This document shows positions 1 through 12,000 of a stretch of DNA of 64,000 bases, in pieces. The position numbers and the translations under genes were made by a program. Location: NCBI RefSeq assembly GCF_026914185.1, contig NC_070570.1:2666001-2730000 (forward strand). Direction: 5' to 3'. Within the stretch, counting starts at the first letter, position 1; each line of letters begins with the position of its first letter. The DNA is from Puccinia triticina (Eukaryota > Basidiomycota > Pucciniomycetes > Pucciniales > Pucciniaceae). The notes below the pieces were generated by a model that saw only the letters and a list, made by a program, of their open reading frames with translations, had not been told where the DNA came from and did not search any database.

Positions 1-3000
1 TAGGGGCCTCAGCGCAGCAAGATCTCTGTAAAAATTGGAAAGAAGATAACTTGTGGTGTATGACTAAATACAAACCGGTTGCCAAGAAAGTTCGACCTAT
101 CAACCAAGCTATGCCACAGTCAATTAATCCACCTCTTCGACAACCTACCTTATCACGAGATCCTTATAAAACACCTCTAATACCGAATCCACCGGAGTTT
201 CAACCTACAGCAAAAATAACCGAAGAACGTCTGAAAGTCATCAATTTTGGACCTGAAGGTTGGCTTTGGCCAGAGGAAATAAAATTATTTAAACATCTTA
301 TTACTATCCAACAAAATGCTTTAGCATTCTGCCCGGCAGAACGTGGACTGTTGAAACACTCCTATGGCTTACCCTATGTCATACCAGTGGTAGAACATAC
401 TCCATGGCAGAAGAAACCAATACCTATTCCGGCAGCAATTAAGGAAGAATACACCGAATTAGTACGCAAACGAATTAGGACCGGACTTTACGAACCCTCA
501 ACCTCAAGCTATTCAAGTCCAGTATTTTGTGTTGCCAAACACGACGGGAAACTCAGAATTGTACACGATCTACAAGAAATGAACAAAGTAACAATTAAAG
601 ATGCTGGCTTACCTCCTACGACGGAAGAATTCATTGAATCCTTTGCTGGAAGAGCTTGCTATGGACTCGGTGATATCATGGGAGGATACGATGAACGGGA
701 ATTAGCGGACGAATCAAGGCCTCTCACAACTTTTGACACTCCATTGGGACGATTTCAACTCACTCGATTACCTCAAGGCGCAACGAATTCAGTGGCGGTG
801 TACCAGGCCCAGATGATGTGGATTCTGCAAGACAAGATTCCAGAACATGTGGGGGTATTCATTGACGACGGAGGCATCAAAGGACCAAGATCAACCTGCG
901 GCGGACAAACTCTGGAGGAAAATCCTGGGATTTGAAAATTTATCTGGGAATACGCTCAAACACTCGAACGCATATTGTTTAGAGTAGAAGAAGCAGGACT
1001 CACAGTTTCTGGGAAGAAGTTTTCTTGTTGTGTCCCGGCTCTGGATATTGTTGGACACGTGGTCTCGCAGATTGGACGACAAGTTTCTACACAAAAGAAA
1101 AACAAGATATTAACCTGGCCTACCCCTTCGAATGTCACGGAACTTCGCGGATTTCTTGGAATAATCACCTACGTACAAATATTTATTGAAAACCTGTCAG
1201 AAAAGGCAGCACCTTTACAACAGCTCACCAGGAAGGACGCCGAATGGATTTGGACGGATAAATGCAATCAAGCGTTCAAGCAGCTCAAGGAAATAATCGG
1301 CAAAGACATTGTACTCAAAAGCATTGATTACTTGGCGGACGCAGGGTTGATTAAACTGGCGGTTGACTCGAGCTTCATAGCGGCAGGCGCGGTGTTGATG
1401 CAACAAGAACTCGAGACTGGATTAGATCGACCTATACTGTACGAATCAATAGTATTTTCACCAGTGGAATCACGATACTCTCAGCCTAAGTTGGAGTTGT
1501 GCGGAGTAGCTAGGGTTTTAAAGAAGTTGCAGATCTACCTCTGGGGCCAACACTTTGAACTCCAAGTGGACGCCAAGTCATTAATTCAAATGATAAACTC
1601 CCCATTGTTGCCCAACGCACCTATGACTCGATGGGTGTCTTTTATTCAGCTATTTTCTTACGACATAGTTCATAAACCTGGGAAAACTTTCACACTACCG
1701 GATGGGCTTTCAAGGCGCCCTATTTCTAGCGACGACGAGGAATTCTACGAGGACCAGGATGACTTTGACGAGGAGGAACCTCTGATCAAACCATGTTACA
1801 CTTTCAGAATTTGCACTCAATCAACAGTTCTAGAGCTCAAGGAATGGGAGTCTCCAGGATATTGGAGAAACCTTCGACACTACCTGGAAACCTTGGAACC
1901 ACCGGATGGAATGGACAAAGTGGATTTTGCAAAATTACGACGGAACTCAGCTAAATTCTTCAGTAGCGATGGACGACTTATGAGAAAACACTCACCCTCT
2001 CCACAAATAGTAATCTCCAAGGACACCTATCAAGAAAAATTACTCCGGCAGGTTCACAAAGAACTGGGACACCGTGGAATAGAAGAAACTTATCAGCGAT
2101 TGGTAACTCGGTTTTGGTGGCCCAGCCTGAAGAAGAAGGTCAAGAACTGGGTTCAAAGCTGTGAAGCTTGTCAAAAGCGGGATCCAACGGTACCTAGAGA
2201 AATTTGAAATCCAACTGGGGATAGCTACATCTTTGGACGAGTGGCTCTGGACGCCTGCCACATCAAAGCTGGAAAATACAAATATCTTATCGTGGCACAG
2301 GACGACTTATCTGGATGGGTTGAGGCCGCCCCTCTGGTGAAACTCACTGCAAGTAATGTAGCCAAGTTTCTTTTGGAAAACTGGGTCTACAGGTATGGTT
2401 CAATCAAGACAGTCACAGTGGATAACGGTGCAGAATTTAAAGAAGACTTCATTGAAGCTGTGAAAAATATTGGAGCAACGCTGAAACCTACAACACCTTA
2501 CTACCCGGAGGCAAATGGAATGATTGAACGTGGACATCAACCCATCAAGGATGCTCTGGTCAAAATGTGTGGCGAATCTGGCGGGAAATGGCGAGAGTAC
2601 CTTCCACTAGTTTTATTTTCAGACAGAATCTCAACAAAACGGACCACCGGACGAACTCCCTACGAACTTGTATTTGGACAACTGCTGGTTTTGCCAGTGG
2701 ACTTGGAAATGGACACCTATTTAGGAATAGATTGGTTAGCAATCAAAACTACGGAAAAACTTTTGGAAGCTTGGGCGATGCAACTCGAACGACGGGAAGA
2801 AATTCTGGAAGAAGCTCACACCAAGATGATGAAAGCCAGAGAAGTTTCTGTCTGGTATTGGGATAGGAAAATGGCGGCACGATTACGACGACCTTTGGAT
2901 TCTGGCGAACTAGTTCTCATCTACAATAAAAGTTTGGAAGATCAGTGGGGAAAATTATTTTCGAACCGCTGGAATGGTCCCTTTAGGATCAAGAAACAAC

Positions 3001-3660
3001 TACCTAAAGGATCTTACTCACTAGAAGAGTTGGATGGAACAGAGCTCCACAGAAATTATGCGGCATCTCACATCAAGCGATTTTACCCTTGTGGGCGGCC
3101 TTTGGATCAAGTTATTAATGATGAACAAGATCCTGAGCTCAACAGTCAAGATGAAGAAAGTTTACATTCTTCTGATGAAGAGGATTTGGATGCTTCTGAT
3201 TAAGCATGATCTCCTGGGCATGAGACTAAACTGTTCAACCTCAAATACCAACCTTATGAAACAGCTAATAAAACCTTTCTTTCACTTTCTTTTCTATCAA
3301 CTTTCTTCTCTTAGAAATCCTTACCAAGTCAAATTATTGCTATATCTGGAAAAACCATAAAAAATCAAAAATCATTATAAACTCATCAAAAACATCAAAG
3401 ACTCACTTCAAAAATCAACATAAAAATACCCTACTCAGAATCTTAAATCTTAGTAGTTTCAATCTTATAAGTTGGGGGAGGTGCTCTCACTTCTCTCATC
3501 CTTGAATCTTTTTCCCTTATTTTCTCTCATCTATGTTATTCTCCCAGTTCTCTCTTTGGCTCTCTCTGCTTCTCTCTCTCAAAGGATCTCAACTCGCACA
3601 TATAGGTTGGGGACAACCATTTTTAAGTTGGGGGAGGGGTTTGGAGTAGATTACTAGGAC
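1..3660 (+). mobile_element. Ty3/gypsy retrotransposon, 5'-truncated by window edge
   Basis: Reverse transcriptase, RNase H, integrase zinc finger and integrase core follow one another in one frame from 51 to 3203, which is the Ty3/gypsy pol order. The gag part lies outside the window. Downstream the sequence is non-coding and pyrimidine-rich, with two purine tracts (about 3472 and 3628, core TTGGGGGAGG) that look like polypurine tracts. I could not define a 3' LTR end, so the right boundary is approximate. The protein is closely related to that of the Ty3 element at 31.9-41.6 kb. Confidence 0.85.
51..3203 (+). pseudogene. Ty3/gypsy pol (RT-RNase H-integrase) with two in-frame stops
   Basis: One reading frame runs the whole length and is broken only by TGA at 933-935 and TGA at 2205-2207. 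The reverse transcriptase palm motif is FIDDG near 860, and the conserved RLPQGATNS precedes it. RNase H follows (LAVDSSFIAAG near 1360). Next comes an integrase zinc finger of HHCC type (GHRG ... CEACQK, about 2065-2180). The integrase core has its acidic residues in LDACH, VDNGAEF and GMIERGH. It would copy and integrate the element but cannot be read through here. In the related copy at 34.6-37.9 kb the first stop position is arginine and the second lysine. A C-to-T change of a CGA codon fits the first. The start at 51 is only the first methionine; the true polyprotein begins upstream. Confidence 0.9.
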
Positions 3661-4035
3661 TTAAAATGTTCACTAGAGCAGGAGGGCCAACAAAAGAAGC
3701 TACATAAATAATTTTTTAGGTTTTAGACTCGTATCTCCAAATTTTTTTTTGATTTTTTTTGTTATCTATTGATTTTTTTCTGTTTCATACTTTTCTTACC
3801 CCTATGAGATGTCCATCACCGAAGGAGGTGGCATCTGAAGACGGAACGAGGTCGAAACGGCAAACAAAGTCATCAGCTTAAGGACCACAAAAGCCAAAGA
3901 AAAAAAAAAAGAAACACGTACTTAGAATGGAACACGACGCATGGCAGCGCAGTAACTACGAGAGGCGAATCGGAAGAGTTGGACACGGTGTAGGACTCGT
4001 GTGGGACACTAAATATAATTTGGTGAAATATCCGC
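3204..4035. other. Non-coding 3' region of Ty3 element plus flank
   Basis: No convincing coding sequence. Contains two purine tracts sharing TTGGGGGAGG (about 3474 and 3630), pyrimidine-rich stretches and short A and T runs. The same purine tract occurs near 25290, next to another LTR-like region. Confidence 0.5.
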
Positions 4036-5147
4036 TGAGGGGGAAATAAATTGCTTAATAGGTTGAAAGGCTATTACAACTTACGGGTGGTTTGAAAGAC
4101 CTGCCCCTCTAATAATACTATGCAAATATCTAAGAGTCTTGTAATCAATATTTATAAAGATATGGCTGATTCCAAGATAGATCTTACTTTCATATAGTAA
4201 TCTCTATCAGACCTAGATCACTTGATTCAACAGGCTAGCAAATCTGCTATAACTTATTTGCTCGCAGGCAATATACTTACTTTGTGATACTCGTACTACA
4301 CGTTACTAATATGCTGTTTAACTCGCACTTGTTGTTGTGTTATGCTGGGTTCTACTACTGCCAAAAAAACACTAATACTACTACTAAACTTCTACGCTAC
4401 TTTTACTAACCACTAATACCGCTAATAACCGCACTGCTGACTAAACTACCGTATGTGACCAAACCTTCCTAGGCTGATTGCAACACTAACTAACTACCGT
4501 AACTAACTAACCACTGTGACCAAACCTCTGTAGGCTGATGGGGAAAAGTCTGATGAGGGGAGAAAGGGCCTTCTTATATATTGAAGGGTGAGGGATTTTT
4601 GCTCCAGGGAAGCTCCCCATGAGGGATTATTGCTGCAGGGGATCTCAACTACACAGCCTCTCATGCATTTACTGCGCTGCATGTACAAACAACGAGGGGT
4701 TTATGCTGCAGGAGACACTCAACTACACAGCATCTGCATGCGTGTGCTGCACTGCCTTACAAACAATGAGGGATTTATGCTGCAGGAGACGCCTCCTGTA
4801 CATCTTATCTACCTGCATATGATGTGCTTCATGTACAAACAATGAGAGATTTATGCTGCAGGAGACACTTCCTGTACAGCTTATCTGCCTGCATATGCTG
4901 TGCTACATGTACAAACAATGAGGGATTTATGCTGCGGGAGACACTTCCTGTACAGCTTATCTACCTGCATATGCTGTACTATGCGTACAAACAATGAGGG
5001 ATATATGCTGCATGAGGCGCTTGAGCTACACAGCACTTTCATGCATGTACTGCGCTGCATGATGTCATGTGTTGCTATGCAACCAAGCCATCTTCCATCC
5101 TCTTCCACACACTCTGCATCCACTGTCTAACCTGTTCCATTCCCAAT
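4036..5147 (-). repeat. LTR-like sequence, reverse orientation, with tandem U3 repeats
   Basis: The low-coordinate end TGAGGGGGAAATAA and the following block (ACGGGTGGTTTGAAAG, then CTCTATCAGACCTAGATCA) are shared with 29951-30740. Read on the reverse strand it has a U3 with tandem repeats, a TATA-like TATATA at about 4576-4581 and a motif GAGGGATTTTTGCTCC shared with other LTRs here. The high-coordinate end is not certain; TGGGAATGG on the reverse strand near 5147 after a purine-rich tract is a candidate. No flanking duplication was found, so it may be one end of an element rather than a solo LTR. Confidence 0.5.
4604..5062. repeat. About six tandem 76-bp units in the LTR U3
   Basis: Units begin with ACAAACAATGAGGGATTTAT at about 4758, 4835, 4911 and 4987, spaced 76-77 bp. 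More diverged units start at about 4685 and 4611. Each contains GCTGCAGGAGACACTTCCTG or a variant. All short reading frames here are by-products of the repeat. Confidence 0.8.
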
Positions 5148-5257
5148 GTTGGGGGTCAAGGCCTCTCCTCCCATCTTGCTCCTTCTTCCCTTCTTCCCCC
5201 GCACTGTATTACACACTCCCTATACTATAATACTTCTGCAATGTGCTTTTGGCATTG

Positions 5258-5618
5258 TCACGCATATGGAACACCACAACGGCCGTCTCTCTCCAAAGCA
5301 TTGGCCGCCGGGTATCGAGTGAAGTGACTGACCATGGCGGAGGCGAGCTCTTGATAGAAGACAGTGTAAGCTTGCGGGGCAAATCGGTATTGATCGTATT
5401 GGCCGAAGTTGGGGCGGCGGTTGAGTAAAGCCTCAACTTGATGAGGGGCTAGGCGATGGTAGTCGTCCACGTCATAGAACCCGAATGGAATTGGGGAGGG
5501 TACCCGAGTTTGGGTACAAACTTGAGGCTCCACCCAACTGTTGTCATCGGAAGTCCCCGACCCAACGGGCTCATCGGGAACCCGATTCACATACGGGTGA
5601 TCAGGATCAACCCGGGGG
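5258..5618 (-). pseudogene. 3' part of the last exon of a gene split by the CACTA-type element
   Basis: This reverse-strand open segment ends in TGA at 5258-5260. It encodes a hydrophilic stretch with YDVDDYHRLAPHQVEAL and FYQELASAMVSHFTRYPAAN. Its 5' edge is the CACTA insertion point. When 5619-22509 and one GGG copy are taken out, the frame continues without interruption into the exon at 22510-22580. I do not recognise the protein. The gene lies just upstream of the reverse LTR at 4036-5147, so it may be the product of a non-autonomous retroelement rather than a host gene. Confidence 0.7.
5616..5618. other. Left target-site duplication GGG of the CACTA-type element
   Basis: GGG directly before CACTACAAAC; partner at 22510-22512. 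Runs of G on both sides make the exact length ambiguous by eye, but only a 3-bp duplication brings the exon halves into frame. Confidence 0.75.
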
Positions 5619-6931
5619 CACTACAAACATGGATGAATTTGGGAAGGCATATATTGATCAATATGGCATATATTGATTGTATTATATTGATCATTTTTTT
5701 TTCGGACATACTTCGCGCACTGTGAAAAACACTTTGCGCACTGCACAGTGCGCGAATTCCCAAACACTTCGCGCACTGCGGGTAAAATACGCAACTTTTT
5801 GAAGTTTTTTTTTGACCAATCAATAGACAGGCTTCTCATTGGCCTCTCTGAATTTTTTGGGAGTTTTTTGAAGCATTCTTCTACGTTAAAAAAATCATTA
5901 AAAACCAGCAGAAATGTAGGATTTGGGCGCCTAAAAAACAAGGTTCTCATAGCCCCAAAATTCCAAATCATTTATTGAGTAATGAAACATGCAAGAACAC
6001 CTACTTCAGAAGTTTTTAGCCACTTTTTGCAAGAATACAGGTCTGAAAAATCAGGATAATTTAGATGCAATGTGCTAATATGTGGTGAAGTTTGTTATTT
6101 TTCAGACCCGTATGCTTGCACAAAGTGGCTGAAAACTTCTGAAGTAGCTGTTCTTACATGTTTCAGTACTCAATAAATTATTTGAAATTTTTGGGCTATG
6201 GGAACCTTGTTTTTTAGGCGCCCAAATCCTACATTTCTTCTGGTTTTCAATGATTTTTTTTAACATAGAAGAATGCTTCGAAAAACTCCCAAAAAATTCA
6301 GAGAGGCCAATGAGAAGCCTGTCTATTGATTGGTCAAAAAGAAACTTCAAAAAGTTGCGTATTTTACCCGCAGTGCGCGAAGTGTTTGGGAATCCGCGCA
6401 CTGTGCAGTGCGCGAAGTGTTTGGGAATCCGCGCACTGTGCAGTGCGCGAAGTGTTTTTTGCAGTGCGCAAAGTATGTCCGTTTTTTTTTTTTTTTTGAA
6501 ATTTCCCTTTAATTTTTTTCCTTCCTGCAACATTATAACCCTTCTATCATCTCTCTTTCTCTTGATTTCCTCCTTTCTTAGTTTTCAACCATAGTAAAAG
6601 CTTCATTTTGTTGCCAGATCAAATAGGTCATTTTTACATACTCATATGAATTATTCCTGAGAAAAAATAGTCTGTTAAGTCAGGCAGGGAGGGGAAGGGG
6701 GGAGGAGGAATGGGGAGGCATGAATTATTGTCACTTGAACCTTGCAGAAGTGTTGAAATCTACTTTCCAAAAAAAAAAAAAAAAACAGTCAGTCTCAATA
6801 TATCATGCTACATCAATTTTGTTCATATTTAATGGCTTGTATATATGACTCATCATATCCAATATCATAAATTTCTACTAGGCCTGGGATTGATTTAACA
6901 TTTGTACCAGATTTGAGTAAGGTGTCTTATA
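5619..6931 (+). repeat. Left terminal inverted repeat of the CACTA-type element (interrupted)
   Basis: 5619-5702 and 6482-6931 together mirror 22509 down to about 21989. Shared blocks include TTGATCAATATGGCATATAT, the poly-T run, CTTCTATCATCTCTCTTTC, CAAATAGGTCATTTTTACAT and TGAGTAAGGTGTCTTATATC. A 779-bp palindrome (5703-6481) is inserted in the T run. Confidence 0.85.
5703..6481. mobile_element. 779-bp fold-back element (near-complete palindrome)
   Basis: Begins CGGACATACTTCGCGCACTG and ends with the inverted form (…GTATGTCCG at 6481). The arms, about 360 bp each, match closely and meet near 6070. The outer arms hold repeats of CGCGCACTG/CAGTGCGCG. Both flanks are poly-T, so a target duplication (up to 9 bp of T) cannot be told from the run. 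Long inverted arms with a possible 9-bp duplication would fit a Mutator-like miniature element; this is only an inference. Open frames inside are mirror by-products. Confidence 0.8.
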
Positions 6932-9012
6932 TCATGGAAGAACTCCCACGCGGCACTGAGATATAGTGGGAGAAACACCAGGAAACTACCAAACCAGTGA
7001 TATATGGCAACTGATCACATTGTGGTTGCTACATTTGGAGGTTTTGAGGTCATTAGAGGTACACCATGATCCGTTGAGGCCATTTGGTCATTTTTGTACC
7101 AATATCATGGAAGAACTCCCACACTGCGCTGAGATATAGTGGCAGGAACACCAAGAAACTACCAAATTAGTCATATTTGGCAACTGATTACATTGTGGCT
7201 GCTACATTTGAAGGTTTTGAGGTCATTCAAGGTAAACAATGATCCCTTGAAGCCATTTGATCATTTTCATACCAATATCATGGAGAAAATCCCATGCTGC
7301 GCTGAGATATAGTGGCAGAAACACCAAGAAACCAACGTTGTAACAGCTGCGCTGCTTTTAGCGCAGCGAAGCGGTTAGCGCAGCGGTTTTTTGTGCCGCT
7401 GCGCTAAACGCTGCGCGCAGCGGCCAGACCGCTGCGCTAACCGCTTCTTGTTTTCCTGGGAAAAAAAAGATAATTTTAGCGCGCTAAAAAAAGCGGTCAC
7501 ATAGCGCTGAACCGCTGCGCTTCAGCAGTAGCGCAGGGGTTTGAAAAGAAGAAAGGAAATGGTCTAAATCATGTTAAAAGAGGTTTAACATGCAGTGAAA
7601 TTCCGCTATCCGCTAAATTAGCGGATAGCGCAGCAGATTTTCACTTCCGCTGCGCTATCGCTAATTGCCCTGAGTGGGTAGCGGTCAACCGCTGCGCCTA
7701 GCGAGTAGCGCAGCAGTTTTTTCAACAGGTTCCGCTACGTGCCTCTGGGACGTAGCCATGTGACCGCTGCGCTGCGCTAAATGACCGCTTTTTTTAGGGC
7801 AGCGCAGCGTTTACAACGTTGAAGAAACTGCCAAATTAGTGATATTTGGCAACTGATCACATTGTGGCTGCTACATTTGGGGGTTTTGTGGTCATTCAAG
7901 GTACACAATAAATCTTTGAGGGCATGTGAACATTTTGGTACCAATATCATGGAAGAACTCCCATGCTGCGCTGAGATATAGTGGCAGAAACACCAATTAA
8001 CTAGCCAATTAGTGATATTTGGCAACTGATCACATTGTGGCTGCTACATTTGGGGGTTTTGTGGTCATTCAAGGTACACAATGAACCTTTGAGGGAATAT
8101 GAACATTTTTGTAGGAATATCATGGAAGAACTCCCATGCTGCGCTGAGATATAGTGGCAGAAACACCAAGAAACTAGCAAATTAGTGATATTTGGCAACT
8201 GATCACATTGTGGCTGCTACATTTGGACGTTTTGAGGTCATTTAAGGTACACCATGATCCCTTGAGTCCATTTGATCATTTTTGTACTAATATCATGGAA
8301 GAACTCCCATGCTGCGCTGAGATATAGTGGCAGAAACCCCAAGAAACTACCAAATTAGTGATATTTGGCAACTGATCACATTGTGGCTGCTACATTTGGG
8401 GGTTTTGTGGTCATTCAAGGTACCCAATGAATCTTTGAGGGCATGTGAAAATTTGGGTACCAATATCATGGAAGAACTCCCATGGTGTGCTGAGATATAG
8501 TGGCAGAGACACCAAGAAACTACCAAATTAGTGATATTTGGCAACTGATCACATTGTGGCTGCTACATTTGGGGGTTTTGTGGTCATTCAAGGTACACAA
8601 TGAACCTTTGAGGGAATGTGAACATTTTGGTACCAATATCATGGAAGAACTCCCACACTGCGCTGAGATATAGTGGCAGAAACACCAAGAAACTACCAAA
8701 TTAGTGATATTTGGCAACTGATCACATTGTGGCTGCTACATTTGGGGGTTTTGTGGTCATTCAAGGTACAAAATGAATCTCTGAGGGAATGTGAACATTT
8801 TGTTACCGATATCATGGAAGAACTCCCATGCTGCGCTGAGATATAATGGCAGAAACACCAAGAAACTGCCAAATTAGTCATATTTGGCAACTGATCACAT
8901 TGTGGCTGCTAAATTTGGAGGTTTTGAGGTCATTCAAGGTACACCATGATCCCTTGAGACCATTTGAACATTTTGGTTTCAATATCATGGAAGAACTCCC
9001 ACGCTGCCCTGA
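6932..9012 (-). repeat. Satellite block 1: about 9 units of 173 bp, inverted orientation
   Basis: Units can be counted by GGCAACTGATCACATTGTGG at about 7006, 7180, 7848, 8023, 8192, 8368, 8541, 8714 and 8886. The larger 7180-7848 gap is the 489-bp miniature element. The block ends abruptly at about 9012, where the next unit appears in the opposite orientation. Confidence 0.9.
7333..7821. mobile_element. 489-bp miniature element, CAAC...GTTG ends, 7-bp target duplication
   Basis: Starts CAACGTTGTAACAGCTGCGC and ends GCGTTTACAACGTTG as an inverted match. The interior is packed with AGCGCAGC/GCTGCGCT motifs. It is flanked by AAGAAAC on both sides (7326-7332 and 7822-7828), a duplicated piece of the satellite unit. 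It has no coding capacity and resembles the subterminal regions of the hAT element at 15156-20227. Confidence 0.85.
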
Positions 9013-12000
9013 CCTTGAATGACCACAAAACCCCCAAATGTAGCAGCCACAATGTGATCAGTTGCCAAATATCACTAATTTGGCAGTTTCTTGGTGTTTC
9101 TGCCACTATATCTCAGCGCAGCATGGGATTTTCTCCATGATATTGGTATAAAAATGATCAAATGGTCTCAAGGGATCATGGTGTACCTTGAATGACCTCA
9201 AAACCTCCAAATTTAGCAGCCACAATGTGATCAGTTGCCAAATATGACTAATTTGGCAGTTTCTTGGTTTTTCTGCCATTATATCTCAGCGCAGCGTGGG
9301 AGTTCTTCCATGATATCGGTAACAAAATGTTCACATTCCCTCAAAGATTCATTGTGTACCTTGAATGACTACAAAACCCCCAAATGTAGCAGCCACAATG
9401 TGATCAGTTGCCAAATATCACTAATTTCGTAGTTTCTTGGTGTTTCTGCCACTATATCTCAGCGCAGTGTGGAAGTTCTTCCATGATATTGGTATAAAAA
9501 TGATCAAATGGCCTCGTGGGAACATTGCGTACCTTGAATGACCTCAAAACGTCCAAATGTAGCAGTCACAATGTGATCAGTTGCCAAATACCACTAATTT
9601 GGTAGTTTCTTGGTGTTTCTGCCGCTATATCTGAGCGCAGCATGGGAGTTCTTCCACGATATTGGTACCAAAATGTTCACATGCCCTCAAAGATTCATGG
9701 TGTACCTTGAATAACCACAAATCCCCCAAATGTAGCAGCCACAATGTGATCAGTTGCCAAATATCACTAATTTGGTAGTTTCTTGGTGTTTGCCACTATA
9801 TTTCAGCGCAGCGTGGGAGTTCTTCCATGATATTGGTATAAAAATGATCAAATGCCCTCAAGGGAACATTGCGTACCTTGAATGACCTCAAAACGTCCAA
9901 ATGTAGTAGGCACAATGTGATCAGTTGCCAAATACCACTAATTTGGTAGTTTCTTGGTGTTTCTGCCGCTATATCTGAGCGCAGCGTGGGAGTTCTTCCA
10001 CGATATTGGTACCAAAATGTTCACATGCCCTCAAAGATTCATGGTGTACCTTGAATAACCACAAAACCCCCAAATGTAGCAGCCACAATGTGATCAGTTC
10101 CAAATATCACTAATTTGGTAGTTTCTTGGTGTTTGCCACTATATTTCAGCGCAGCGTGGGAGTTCTTCCATGATATTGGTATAAAAATGATCAAATGCCC
10201 TCAAGGGAACATTGCGTACCTTGAATGACCTCAAAACGTCCAAATCTAGCAGGCACAATGTGATCAGTTGCCAAATACCACTAATTTGGTAGTTTCTTGG
10301 TGTTTCTGCCGCTATATCTGAGCGCAGCGTGGGAGTTCTTCCACAATATTGGTACCAAAATGTTCATATTCCCTCAAAGGTTCATTATTTACCTTGAATG
10401 ACCACAAAACCCCCAAATGTAGCAGCCACAATGTGGTCAGTTGCCAAATATCACTAATGTGGTAGTTTCTTGGTGTTTCTGCCACTATATCTCAGCGCAG
10501 CATGGGAGTTCTTCCATGATATTGGTACGAAAATGATCAAATGGCTTCAAGGGATCATGGTTTACCTTGAATGACCACAAAACCCCCAAATGTAGCAGCC
10601 ACAATGTGATCAGTTGCCAAATATCACTAATTTGGTAGTTTCTTGGTGTTTCTGCCACTATATCTCAGCGCAGTGTGGGAGTTCTTCCATGATATTGGTA
10701 CAAAAATGATCAAATGGCTTCAAGGGATCATGGTTTACCTTGAATGACCACAAAACCCCCAAATGTAGCAGCCACAATGTGATCAGTTGCCAAATATCAC
10801 TAATTTGGTAGTTTCTTGGTGTTTCTGCCACTATATCTCAGCGCAGTGTGGGAGTTCTTCCATGATATTGGTACAAAAATGATCAAATGGCCTCGAGGGA
10901 TCAATGCGTACCTTGAATGACCTCAAAACGTCCAAATGTAGCAGCCACAATGTGATCAGTTGTCAAATATGGCTAATTTGGTAGGTTCTTGGTGTTTCCG
11001 CCACTATATCTCAGGGCAGCGTGGGAGTTCTTCCATGATATTGAAACCAAAATGTTCACATGCCCTCAGAGATTCATTGGTACAGTGAATGACCACAAAA
11101 CCCCCAAATTTAGCAGCCACAATGTAATCAGTTGCCAAATATCACTAATTTGGAAGGTTCTTGGTGTTTCCGCCACTATATCTCAGCGCAGCATGGTAGT
11201 TCTTCCATGATATTGGTACCAAAATGATCAAATGGGGTCAATGATTCATTGTGTACCTTGAATGACCACAAAACCCCCAAACATAGCAGCCACAATGTGA
11301 TCAGTTGCCAAATATCACTAATTTGGTAGTTTCTTGATTTTTCTTCCACTATATCTGAGCGCAGCGTGGGAGTTCTTCCACAATATTGACACCAAAATGT
11401 TCACATGCCCTCAAAGATTCATGGTATACTTTCAATGGCCACAGAACCCCAAATGTAGCAGCCACAATGTGATCAGTTGCCAAATATCACTAATTTGGTG
11501 GTTTCTTGGTGTTCCTGCCACTATATCTCAGCGCAGCATGGGAGTTCTTCCATGATATGGGTATAAAAATGATCCAATGGCCTGAAGGGATCATGCTGTA
11601 CCTTCAATGACCACAAAACTCCCAAATGTAGCAGCCACAATGTGATCAGTTGCCAAATATCACTAATTTGGTAGTTTCTTGGTGTTTCTGCCACTATATC
11701 TCAGCGCAGTGTGGGAGTTCTTCCATGATATTGGTACCATAATGATCAAATGGGGTCAAGATTCATTGTTTACCTTGAATGACCACAAAACCCCCAAATG
11801 TAGCAGCCACAATGTGGTCAGTTGCCAAATATCAATAATGTGGTAGCTTCTTGGTGTTTCTGCCACTATATCTCAGCGCAGCATGGGAGTTCTTCCATGA
11901 TATTGGTACAAAAATGATCAAATGGCTTCAAGGGATCTTGTTTTACCTTGAATGACCACGAAACCCCCAAATGTAGCAGCCACAATGTGATCAGCTGCCA

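Noticed and set aside
4588..5130. Small proteins on both strands
   Set aside because: Frames fall in the 76-bp tandem repeats of an LTR and have no homology or codon bias.
5621..6533. Mirror-image ORFs on both strands
   Set aside because: They are the two arms of one palindrome; the translated products repeat each other.
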